A stretch of 5,303 bases of DNA from DATDRS01 sp035291605 (lineage in GTDB: Bacteria; Chloroflexota; Anaerolineae; Anaerolineales; UBA6663), in assembly GCA_035291605.1 (NCBI GenBank), contig DATDRS010000472.1, positions 1 to 5,303 of the forward strand. Reading direction: 5' to 3'. Each line of letters opens with the position of its first letter. Within the stretch, counting starts at the first letter, position 1. Shown here piece by piece: positions 1 to 5,303 of this stretch. The notes beneath the pieces were generated by a model. It worked only from the letters and a program-made list of their open reading frames with translations. It was not told the DNA's origin and searched no databases. A program made the translations under genes and the position numbers.

Positions 1-44
1 TTCGGGCTCTTCGCGCCTTCTTTGCGCCCTTTGCGGTTCAGCTT
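1..44. repeat. Short CTTTGCG-type repeat after paaC
   Basis: Immediately after the paaC stop codon, the plus strand reads CTTCGCG (9-15), CTTTGCG (20-26) and CTTTGCG (29-35), spaced 11 and 9 bases apart. It is a degenerate short tandem repeat with no reading frame. I recall similar CGCAAAG-rich spacers in Chloroflexota genomes, but this was not checked by search. No clear terminator for the paa operon is visible before the window edge, so transcription may continue to genes outside. Confidence 0.5.
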
Positions 45-791
45 TTACCACGTCGCTTCCGGGTCTGTCTGAAAGACCAGTTGCATGTCGTTGAGCAGGG
101 CGACGAGATGCTCTGTGTGCCGGCCTCTGCGCCCGCCTTCAATCGGTGCAGCGTCCGGCAGAGTCAGCCCCGCCTGTGTCACGATGGGCGTGATGAGCGC
201 CAGCCAGTCCTTCTTCAATTCTACTTCCGACGCTTGCGAGCCCTCGGCCACAATCGCGGCATCGGCGTCGGTCATCTCGAACAGCCCCAGCGCGTACGGA
301 AAAGCCTGATCGAGTCCAGCCTGCAATTTGGCGCGGCTCTCGGGCGTGGCGTTGCCCAAATTGGCGATCCAGGACTTGCCGTGCATGAAGTGATACTTTT
401 CTTCGCCCGCGAACTTGCGCGCGGCCTGCGCCAAGGGCTGATAACTGGAATGCGAGAGCGCGGCCAGCCGCACGGTCTCGGCGGCGTCGTACAGGAATTG
501 GCGCGCCACGCTGAAGGCCCAGTCGCCTTTGGGCAGTTCCACCAGTTGGGCGCAGCGAAAGTCCGCCGAGGCGCGGTTGAACGCGAGTTGATCAGGTTCG
601 GCTTCGCCCAGGTCGTGCAGAAGCGAGTAGTAAATCTGCGCGTGGCCGATCTCGTCCTGCGCCATCGAGGAGAAGGCGATGTCCTCTTCGAGGATGGGGC
701 CATGCCCCGTCCACTCCGCGTTCCGGTGGCCGACGACGACCTCGTCGTCCGCGAGGCGAAATAGCAGTTCTTTCAAGGCTGTCTCGTTCAT
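45..791 (-). CDS. paaC: Phenylacetyl-CoA 1,2-epoxidase subunit PaaC
   Basis: PaaC is the structural partner of PaaA in the multicomponent monooxygenase that epoxidises the aromatic ring of phenylacetyl-CoA in the cytoplasm. From the ATG at 791 the protein is 248 residues, the length I recall for E. coli PaaC, and it begins MNETALKELLFRLADDE as family members do. It is a ferritin-like helical protein: GHRNAEWTGHGP near residues 21-32 and EEDIAFSSMAQDEIGHAQ near 35-52 are characteristic. Two ExxH motifs are present (E47/H50 in DEIGH, E131/H134 in EEKYH), whereas the E. coli protein, as I remember it, has lost such ligands. An in-frame GTG at 887 would add 32 low-complexity residues and overlap paaB; I reject it because the extension is translated from a repeat. 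The chosen ATG lacks a close Shine-Dalgarno sequence, so translational coupling to paaB is possible. It is the last gene of the operon in view. Confidence 0.88.
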   Translation of the reverse strand: MNETALKELLFRLADDEVVVGHRNAEWTGHGPILEEDIAFSSMAQDEIGHAQIYYSLLHDLGEAEPDQLAFNRASADFRCAQLVELPKGDWAFSVARQFLYDAAETVRLAALSHSSYQPLAQAARKFAGEEKYHFMHGKSWIANLGNATPESRAKLQAGLDQAFPYALGLFEMTDADAAIVAEGSQASEVELKKDWLALITPIVTQAGLTLPDAAPIEGGRRGRHTEHLVALLNDMQLVFQTDPEATW

Positions 792-820
792 CAGCGTTTT
801 GCTGTGTCTCCAGTCCACCG

Positions 821-876
821 GGAACTGAAGGAACTCGGGGAACTCACTCTTCAGTTCGTTCGTTTCCCTCAGTTCC
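821..876. repeat. 9-base-period inverted repeat at paaB/paaC junction
   Basis: The plus strand has three tandem units of the form GGAACTNNN at 821-829, 830-838 and 839-847. A matching inverted arm follows, ending TCAGTTCC at 869-876. GGAACTGA (821-828) and TCAGTTCC (869-876) are perfect complements. On the mRNA (minus) strand the pairing extends to about 13 pairs with one G-U wobble, leaving a loop of about 30 bases. The element covers the last 11 codons of paaB and most of the gap to paaC, so it could act as an mRNA hairpin between the two cistrons. A role in coupling or stability is inference. Confidence 0.65.
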
Positions 877-1164
877 TTCTCTTTCACACCGCACTTTCTT
901 CACCACCTTGTACCCATACGCCTCGCGGTAACTCTTGTCCGTCGCGTGCCGAAACATATCCTGGTCGGCATACTCGCTGGCGTGGATGTCGCTCGCCTTG
1001 ACCACCCACAGGTTCACGCACGCCATGCGCCGGGCGTACTGCTCTTTGGCGAGGACGAGCGCCATCTCCGGATTGGGCGCGTGCACCGAGCCGACGTGGA
1101 CGTGTTGCTCGCCGCGCGCCTTTTGGTGAAAGACCTCGTAGACTTCCCACTGCGTATCGGGCAT
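844..1164 (-). CDS. paaB: Phenylacetyl-CoA 1,2-epoxidase subunit PaaB
   Basis: PaaB is the small subunit of the phenylacetyl-CoA epoxidase; in known systems it bridges or stabilises PaaAC assemblies and is needed for activity. The product from ATG 1164 has 106 residues. Recognisable family features are WEVYEVFHQKARGEQHVHVGS near residues 6-26 (compare WPLYEVFVRGKQGLSHRHVGS in E. coli PaaB, from memory), the MALVLAKEQYARR helix and NLWVVKASDI near 51-60. The last residues (about 93-106, CEREGTEGNERTEE) are low-complexity and mostly come from the 9-base repeat at 821-876. An upstream in-frame ATG at 1203 would add 13 residues encoded by 7-base tandem repeats and is rejected. The chosen ATG itself lies inside the first repeat unit and has no Shine-Dalgarno sequence. 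It lies between paaA and paaC in the usual order. Confidence 0.88.
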   Translation of the reverse strand: MPDTQWEVYEVFHQKARGEQHVHVGSVHAPNPEMALVLAKEQYARRMACVNLWVVKASDIHASEYADQDMFRHATDKSYREAYGYKVVKKVRCEREGTEGNERTEE

Positions 1165-1236
1165 ATCGCGTATCGCGTATCGCGTATTGCGTATCGTATG
1201 CATTCCGCGCTTACGGAATACGCAACACGCAATACG
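1161..1236. repeat. GCGTATC tandem/inverted repeat element between paaA and paaB
   Basis: Five head-to-tail 7-base units of GCGTATC type run from 1161 to 1195 (GCATATC, GCGTATC, GCGTATC, GCGTATT, GCGTATC). They are followed by a hairpin core ATTCCG-CGCTTA-CGGAAT (1202-1219) and an inverted arm carrying ACGCAACACGCAATACG (1220-1236). The whole is an imperfect palindrome filling the gap between the paaA stop (1240-1242) and the paaB start, and it includes the paaB ATG (1162-1164). It is related to the element at 2256-2304, sharing TTCCGC, ACGG and ACGCAATACG. Such repeats are, from memory, common between genes in Anaerolineae. Confidence 0.75.
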
Positions 1237-1239
1237 TCC

Positions 1240-2223
<984 letters not shown>

Positions 2224-2229
2224 CCTTTG

Positions 2230-2236
2230 CTCCTTC
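2230..2236 (-). promoter_or_regulatory. Strong Shine-Dalgarno site of paaA
   Basis: On the minus strand GAAGGAG is followed by six bases and then the ATG at 2223. This decides the paaA start against the codon at 2244. It is the only strong ribosome-binding site seen in the operon; the regulator gene, paaB and paaC have weak or no such sites. Confidence 0.75.
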
Positions 2237-2255
2237 AATCGCACAGGCTACGTGT

Positions 2256-2304
2256 GGCGTATTCCGTATTACATATTCCGCTAACGGTGACTACGCAATA
2301 CGCC
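2256..2304. repeat. Imperfect palindromic repeat between the regulator gene and paaA
   Basis: Outer arms GGCGTATT (2256-2263) and AATACGCC (2297-2304) are perfect complements. The centre is CCG-CTAA-CGG (2278-2287), with imperfect pairing between. Internal units (GCGTATTCCGTATTACATATTCCG-like) repeat with about 7-8 base spacing. It shares the TTCCGC..ACGG core and the ACGCAATACG end with the element at 1161-1236. It occupies most of the 88-base gap between the regulator stop (2312-2314) and the paaA start, and leaves the paaA ribosome-binding site free. It may form an mRNA hairpin. Confidence 0.65.
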
Positions 2305-2311
2305 TCACATC

Positions 2312-2902
2312 CTACGCTGTCCGGTAAAGCCCATTCAACATCATATCCGCCAGTGTGCTGCCGATCTCCTCCGGCGTCATCGGCCCGTCGGGCCTGTACC
2401 ACTGGTGGGTCCAGTTTAGCGCCGATAGGACGAGCCGCGCAGCAAACCGCTCGTCCACTGGGGCGAAAATCCCCTCGCGGATGCCCTGTCCCAGGAGGGT
2501 ACGGAACATCCCTTCGTACTCGTCCCGCCGCCGGGCAAACTGATCCCGCTGTTTCCGCTTCAGATGCCGCCACTCGTTGAAGTACACCGCCGAGGCGTCC
2601 AGGTTGCGCGTGATCACGCCCACATGCGCGATGATGGCCTTGCGGAGCTTGAGCGGCGTCGCCGTCTCCAGCGCGATGATCGGCTCCAGCGCGGCGAAGA
2701 ACTCGTCGGCGGCGCGGGAGGCAATCGTCCACAGCAACTCCTCTTTACCGCCGATGTGGTGGTACAGGCTCGCCCCTTGCACGCCGACCGCCTTGCCGAT
2801 GTCGCGCACCGAGGTGGCGAGGTAGCCTTTCTCGCGGAACAGCTGTTCGGCGGCGGCGAGAATCTGGTCTTTGCGCGGGAGGCCGTTGGAACGCCTGGGC
2901 AT
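2312..2902 (-). CDS. TetR-family repressor, probable PaaR-type regulator
   Basis: This is a predicted cytoplasmic DNA-binding repressor of the paa operon. From ATG 2902 it has 196 residues, typical of TetR proteins. Residues 11-58 form the N-terminal helix-turn-helix domain (KDQILAAAEQLFREKGY...SVRDIGKAVGVQGASLYHHIGGKEELL), with the recognition helix around 40-50. The C-terminal ligand domain ends with ALNWTHQWYRPDGPMTPEEI (161-180), a pattern I associate with TetR proteins that sense acyl-CoA-type ligands. An upstream TTG at 2920 is in frame but falls inside the operator palindrome; the ATG at 2902 gives the usual short basic start MPRRSNG. The gene leads the paaABC unit, and a palindrome resembling a PaaR operator lies 12 bases before its start. 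Control by phenylacetyl-CoA is therefore likely but inferred. Other acyl-CoA sensors of this family would look similar at this level. Confidence 0.85.
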   Translation of the reverse strand: MPRRSNGLPRKDQILAAAEQLFREKGYLATSVRDIGKAVGVQGASLYHHIGGKEELLWTIASRAADEFFAALEPIIALETATPLKLRKAIIAHVGVITRNLDASAVYFNEWRHLKRKQRDQFARRRDEYEGMFRTLLGQGIREGIFAPVDERFAARLVLSALNWTHQWYRPDGPMTPEEIGSTLADMMLNGLYRTA

Positions 2903-2913
2903 CGGAAATAAAC

Positions 2914-2927
2914 CTAACAAGCGTTAG
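2914..2927. promoter_or_regulatory. Putative PaaR-type operator palindrome
   Basis: CTAAC-AAGC-GTTAG is a perfect 5-base inverted repeat with a 4-base centre. It differs at one defined position from the pattern CNAACGNNCGTTNG that I recall for PaaR of Thermus thermophilus. It lies about 7-20 bases downstream of the predicted transcription start of the regulator-paaABC unit, so a bound dimer would block transcription. The match is seen in the sequence; the identity of the binder is inference. Confidence 0.65.
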
Positions 2928-2930
2928 ATT

Positions 2931-2969
2931 GTTGAGATATAGCGTACTCGGAATTGCGAGGCCTGTCAA
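2931..2969 (-). promoter_or_regulatory. Sigma70-like promoter of the regulator-paaABC operon
   Basis: On the minus strand a perfect -35 box TTGACA (2964-2969) is followed, after 17 bases, by TACGCT (2941-2946), which keeps the T, A and final T of a -10 box. An alternative TATATC (2936-2941) has a long 22-base spacing. Transcription would begin near 2934, giving a leader of about 32 bases before the ATG at 2902, with the operator inside that leader. Confidence 0.55.
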
Positions 2970-3001
2970 CGCGGGCCTGCAACCTTCCGCGCGGGCCGGC
3001 G

Positions 3002-3007
3002 TATTAT
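3002..3007 (+). promoter_or_regulatory. Possible -10 box for the downstream lipoprotein gene
   Basis: TATTAT lies 33 bases before the lipoprotein start; an overlapping TATGCT (3005-3010) is an alternative. No convincing -35 box is found at the right distance, so this is weak. The 137-base divergent region carries the operator only on the repressor side. Confidence 0.3.
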
Positions 3008-3039
3008 GCTCTGAGATTTTCACACAGGAAGAGGAACCT

Positions 3040-3906
3040 ATGAAACGCCCCTTGCTTCTCGTCATGGCCGCGCTCACGGCGGCCTCGCTCGCCTGCTCCA
3101 TCAACCTCAGCCTCCCCAAAGTCCAGACGCTCAAAACCGGCCCGACCGAAACGCTGACCATCAGCGAACCGCTGCCCGACGCCGAAGGGCCGATTGACGT
3201 GACCATCAAGATGGGCGCGGGGGAGCTCAACCTCACGGGCGGCGCGGAAGGCCTGGTGGAAGGCGAGGTGCGCTACAACATCCCGGAATGGAAACCGGCG
3301 ATCACCGGCAATGATGGGACGCTGACGATTGAACAGGGCCCCGCCGAGGACAGCATCGGGATCCCTGAGCCTGACGCCGACATCGTCAACGAATGGAATC
3401 TCAAACTCGGCGACGCCCCGATGGAGCTGGAGATCAACGCCGGCGCGTACGACGGGACGCTGGATTTGAGCGGCGTGCCCCTGCGCCGGTTGTCCATCCG
3501 CGACGGGGCCAGCAATGCCGAGGTGGTGTTCGACTCGCTCAACCCGGAGACGATGAAAAAACTCTCATATGAGACCGGGGCTTCGTCGGTGAAATTGACC
3601 GGCCTCGCCAACGCGAACTTCGCGGTCATGGATTTCACTGGCGGCGCGGGCAGTTACACGCTCGACTTCTCCGGCGAACTCCAGCAGGACGCGGAGGTCG
3701 CCGTCAAGACAGGCGCGAGCAGCCTGAGATTGGTGATCCCGGAAGGGATGAAAGCCAAAGTGACGGTCAGGGGTGGTCTGAGCGACGTGTCTACCATTGG
3801 CGGATGGACAGAGGAGGGTGACACCTACGAAACCGAGGGAGAAGGCTATACCCTGACGGTTGAGATGGAGATGGCAGTCGGGAGCCTGACGCTGGTGAAC
3901 AAGTAA
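3040..3906 (+). CDS. Predicted lipoprotein, toast-rack/DUF4097-like beta repeats
   Basis: Function is unknown; it is predicted to be exported and held at the membrane surface. The start at ATG 3040 follows AGGAAGAGG (3026-3034) by five bases. The 288-residue product begins MKRPLLLVMAALTAASLAC, a signal peptide with a lipobox-like end at C19, although serine rather than leucine is at -3. The body is beta-rich and repeats a Gly-Ala-Ser plus alternating hydrophobic pattern: about 57-68 (MGAGELNLTGG), 133-144, 154-165, 179-189 (TGASSVKLTGL), 200-212 (GGAGSYTLDFSG), 224-235 (TGASSLRLVIPEG), 244-254 and 278-288. This stacked-strand look matches toast-rack (DUF2154) or DUF4097 proteins, some linked to cell-envelope stress systems. 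It is divergent from the paa regulator and followed by a hairpin. No catalytic motif is seen. The fold family is moderately sure; the role is not. Confidence 0.85.
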   Translation: MKRPLLLVMAALTAASLACSINLSLPKVQTLKTGPTETLTISEPLPDAEGPIDVTIKMGAGELNLTGGAEGLVEGEVRYNIPEWKPAITGNDGTLTIEQGPAEDSIGIPEPDADIVNEWNLKLGDAPMELEINAGAYDGTLDLSGVPLRRLSIRDGASNAEVVFDSLNPETMKKLSYETGASSVKLTGLANANFAVMDFTGGAGSYTLDFSGELQQDAEVAVKTGASSLRLVIPEGMKAKVTVRGGLSDVSTIGGWTEEGDTYETEGEGYTLTVEMEMAVGSLTLVNK

Positions 3907-3967
3907 TCTTCGCCGGGGCTGCTCATCCTGAGCAAGGCTCGGAGACACGCCGTCCAGGAGGGCCGGA

Positions 3968-4003
3968 AAAGGCCGCCTATGCTCTCGCGCGCAGGCGGCC
4001 TTT
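3968..4003 (+). terminator. GC-rich hairpin after the lipoprotein gene
   Basis: AAAGGCCGCCT (3968-3978) and AGGCGGCCTTT (3993-4003) are perfect 11-base complements around a 14-base loop, 61 bases past the stop at 3906. The downstream arm ends in only three T bases followed by GCG, so it is not a classic T-tract terminator. GC-rich hairpins with a short T end are a plausible terminator form in this kind of genome. The arms are symmetric (AAA at one end, TTT at the other), so it could work in both directions. Confidence 0.6.
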
Positions 4004-4007
4004 GCGC

Positions 4008-4013
4008 TATACT
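4008..4013 (+). promoter_or_regulatory. Possible -10 box for the second lipoprotein gene
   Basis: TATACT starts five bases after the hairpin at 3968-4003 and 108 bases before the ATG at 4121. No clear -35 box is present; the expected place overlaps the hairpin loop. This is a weak call based on the -10 match alone. The rest of 4014-4120 has no gene that I can support. Confidence 0.25.
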
Positions 4014-4120
4014 CCCATCTGGCTTGCAGGCGATGTGCGGCGCTCCGGTATGTGGCGCACATTTTTATCGCGGCGTGGTCATCCCGGCTCCGTTCTTGCG
4101 GCCCGAACGCTGTTTCGCCA

Positions 4121-4888
4121 ATGATCCACATCCCCTCCCTCCACACCGCATGGAAACTCTGCCTCGTGCTGCCCCTCCTGTTGGCAAACTGCTCCAGCCC
4201 CACCCCTCCTCCCAGCACATCGGCAGCGACCGAGGCGCAGCCGACGGCAACCGTAATCCCTCGGCCAACTGATACCCTTGTCCCAACGCGTACCCCGGAG
4301 CCGACGGGGACGCCTACAGTGATGCCCCTCCCTACCGATGCCCCCACGGTGACGCCTTTGCCGACCGACGCGCCCACCGTGACCCGCACCGCGACCCCAC
4401 GCCCCTCACCCACCCGAGTCCCGTTCACTCCGATGCCGACCACGACGGATACCCCAACCGGGCCAACCCCCATCCCCTTCACTGGATCCGTCAGCGCGCC
4501 CGGCGGCGCGCATCAGGTGACTGGCGTGCTCAGTCTGGAGGCTGAACGCACGACCTTCGCGGCCGGGGAACGTATCTGGTTCACGTTCGATCTGGACAAC
4601 GCCTCCGGGCAGGGAGCGCCTTATGGCATACTGGGCGTGGTTGTGATTGACCTTGACCCAAGCGACGGCAGTGGCGGATTGTTCCACACCAGTTGGGATG
4701 GCGGCGGAACCGACACCAGGACTCTGACCCTGAACCCTGGCCCATTCCATCACCGGGATCATCTGGCCATCGCCATCCCCGGCGTTTATCACATGTATGT
4801 CTCGATGTGCTTTTCCGCGTTCAACGTTTGCCGGGGCGGCGGCGACTGGGAAAACCTGAGCGGCCCGATCGTGGTGAGCATCCACTAG
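4121..4888 (+). CDS. Predicted lipoprotein, Pro/Thr linker plus beta domain
   Basis: I do not recognise the family of the C-terminal domain. From ATG 4121 the product has 255 residues. Residues 1-24 are a signal peptide (MIHIPSLHTAWKLCLVLPLLLANC) with a lipobox-like LANC ending at C24; asparagine at -1 is unusual. Residues 25-120 are a Pro/Thr-rich, probably extended and surface-exposed linker, containing a tandem PLPTDAPTVT pair (69-88). Residues 121-255 look like a beta-sandwich (VLSLEAERTTFAAGERIWFTFDLDN; GVVVIDLDP; TLTLNPGPF; GVYHMYVSMCFSAFNVC), with C230 and C237 able to form a disulfide. The shape suggests an extracellular anchored domain, perhaps binding protein or carbohydrate, but no active site is seen. 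There is no good Shine-Dalgarno site. An in-frame GTG at 4052 would add 23 residues before the signal peptide and is rejected. It follows the hairpin at 3968-4003 and runs convergently toward the Uma2 gene. Confidence 0.75.
   Translation: MIHIPSLHTAWKLCLVLPLLLANCSSPTPPPSTSAATEAQPTATVIPRPTDTLVPTRTPEPTGTPTVMPLPTDAPTVTPLPTDAPTVTRTATPRPSPTRVPFTPMPTTTDTPTGPTPIPFTGSVSAPGGAHQVTGVLSLEAERTTFAAGERIWFTFDLDNASGQGAPYGILGVVVIDLDPSDGSGGLFHTSWDGGGTDTRTLTLNPGPFHHRDHLAIAIPGVYHMYVSMCFSAFNVCRGGGDWENLSGPIVVSIH
4325..4384 (+). repeat. Two 30-base units encoding PLPTDAPTVT
   Basis: Units at 4325-4354 and 4355-4384 encode identical decapeptides PLPTDAPTVT but differ at several synonymous positions, so the duplication is not recent or the protein repeat is under selection. 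It forms part of the Pro/Thr linker of the lipoprotein. Confidence 0.8.
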
Positions 4889-4890
4889 CA

Positions 4891-4929
4891 AGAAACAAAA
4901 CCTCCCGAAGGTTCTTGGCCTTCAGGAGG
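4891..4929 (-). terminator. Rho-independent terminator for the minus-strand Uma2 gene
   Basis: Arms 4901-4911 (CCTCCCGAAGG) and 4919-4929 (CCTTCAGGAGG) pair over 11 positions around a 7-base loop. The single non-match is a U-G wobble on the minus-strand RNA, whereas it would be a C-A mismatch on the plus strand. On the minus strand the stem is followed by TTTTGTTTCT (4900 to 4891), a proper T-rich tract. The Uma2 stop codon (4922-4924) lies inside the stem. It also separates the convergent lipoprotein gene, whose stop is at 4888. Confidence 0.75.
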
Positions 4930-5303
4930 TCGCCGATTCACACAACAGCCGCGCCCCCGCCTCGAAGTATTCATTGACTTTGGCTTTGACCTCTGCCGCT
5001 GTATCGTCTGGCGAAACAACTTCGACCGCCAGATCGGGGGCGCCGGGGAAGAAACCTGATTGAATGCCGCCAGGGGGAATACGCGCAGCAGAGACAAAAG
5101 CTGCGTCCGGGGCGCGCACGGTATCTGGTTTACGGCGCAAGGTGAAGCCAGTCTCTGCCCCGTAGACTTCACCAAGTTGTCTTGCAGAAACAAAATGGTC
5201 GAGTCTTCCACCAATGCGCACAGCGATCTTGCCATGCCGCGGGCTTGCAGGTGTCATCGTTTTTACCTCCCCTCGGATGAGTTCGTAGCGCTTCCCCATC
5301 CCG
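4922..5303 (-). pseudogene. Uma2-family PD-(D/E)XK-like protein, C-terminally truncated, partial at window edge
   Basis: Uma2 (DUF820) proteins have a restriction-endonuclease-like fold and occur in many copies in Cyanobacteria and Chloroflexota; their role is unclear. The visible frame is open through the right edge. A methionine at 5299 begins MGKRYELIRGEV, but family members normally have about 15-25 residues before this motif, so the true start is probably outside the window. Numbered from that methionine, core residues are present: RYELIRGEV (4-12), D65 in RAPDAAF, D89 and E93 in PDLAVEVVSP, and lysines K105/K107 before YFEAGARL. After GARL the expected strand (usually like WVVDP) and about 60 further residues are missing. 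The frame instead reads LCESATS and stops inside the terminator hairpin at 4901-4929. Loss of the final strands suggests a decayed gene, though a short working variant cannot be excluded. Confidence 0.7.

Noticed and set aside
81..764. A 227-codon plus-strand open frame antisense to paaC
   Set aside because: It is a shadow of paaC in a high-GC sequence, with no family features and no ribosome-binding site.
792..887. GTG start for paaC that would overlap paaB by 44 bases
   Set aside because: The added 32 residues are low-complexity and repeat-derived. The ATG at 791 gives 248 residues and the conserved family N-terminus.
1161..1236. Possible CRISPR array
   Set aside because: The units are only 7 bases long and contiguous, without spacers, so this is a short tandem repeat.
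2903..2920. TTG start for the TetR gene
   Set aside because: It falls within the operator palindrome and adds only six hydrophobic residues. The ATG at 2902 gives a typical TetR start.
4034..4061. Stem TGTGCG/CGCACA upstream of the second lipoprotein gene as a riboswitch or leader hairpin
   Set aside because: Only six pairs around a 16-base loop, with no other conserved structure; this can easily occur by chance in GC-rich DNA.
3565..4482. A 305-codon minus-strand frame with Val-Gly repeats (VGVSVVVGIGVNG-like)
   Set aside because: The Val-Gly periodicity is the reverse reading of the Pro/Thr linker codons of the lipoprotein gene. It also crosses the hairpin at 3968-4003 and the end of the upstream lipoprotein gene.

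Overview
The window looks like a high-GC bacterial chromosome segment, most likely from a member of the Chloroflexota (Anaerolineae-like). This is an inference from recalled genome texture, not a search. The supporting signs are short-period GCGTATT/GCGTATC-type repeats filling gene junctions, Pro/Thr-linker lipoproteins, a Uma2-family gene, and compact GC-rich hairpins directly after genes.

The left half (about 45-2970, minus strand) is one recognisable transcription unit, read right to left: a TetR-family repressor, then paaA, paaB and paaC. These three encode the structural and catalytic subunits of phenylacetyl-CoA 1,2-epoxidase, the oxygen-dependent entry step of aerobic phenylacetate catabolism. 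A good sigma70-like promoter (TTGACA, 17-base spacer, TACGCT) lies before the repressor gene. A 14-base palindrome at 2914-2927 sits just after the predicted transcription start and closely resembles the operator recalled for the phenylacetyl-CoA-responsive repressor PaaR of Thermus. The simplest reading is an autoregulated paaR-paaABC operon, derepressed when phenylacetyl-CoA accumulates. paaD and paaE are not in the window; they could lie beyond position 1 or elsewhere.

Each operon junction carries short repeats. An imperfect palindrome separates the regulator gene and paaA, and a related element with 7-base tandem units separates paaA and paaB. A 9-base-period inverted repeat spans the end of paaB and the start of paaC, and a CTTTGCG-type repeat follows paaC. 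These repeats reach into coding ends and appear to provide the paaB start codon and part of the PaaB C-terminal tail.

The right half holds two plus-strand genes for predicted secreted or lipid-anchored proteins. One (3040-3906) is a lipoprotein with a repetitive beta-rich toast-rack/DUF4097-like body. The other (4121-4888) has a Pro/Thr-rich linker and an unrecognised beta-rich C-terminal domain. A GC-rich hairpin lies between them. At the right edge, on the minus strand, is a Uma2-family (PD-(D/E)XK-like) gene. It is cut at its N-terminus by the window edge, and its C-terminus ends early inside a terminator-like hairpin, so it is probably decayed.

I see no CRISPR array, tRNA, rRNA, transposase or clearly new multi-gene system. 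The items most worth a second look are the predicted PaaR-type operator, the retained metal-ligand motifs in PaaC, and the repeat elements remodelling gene ends.
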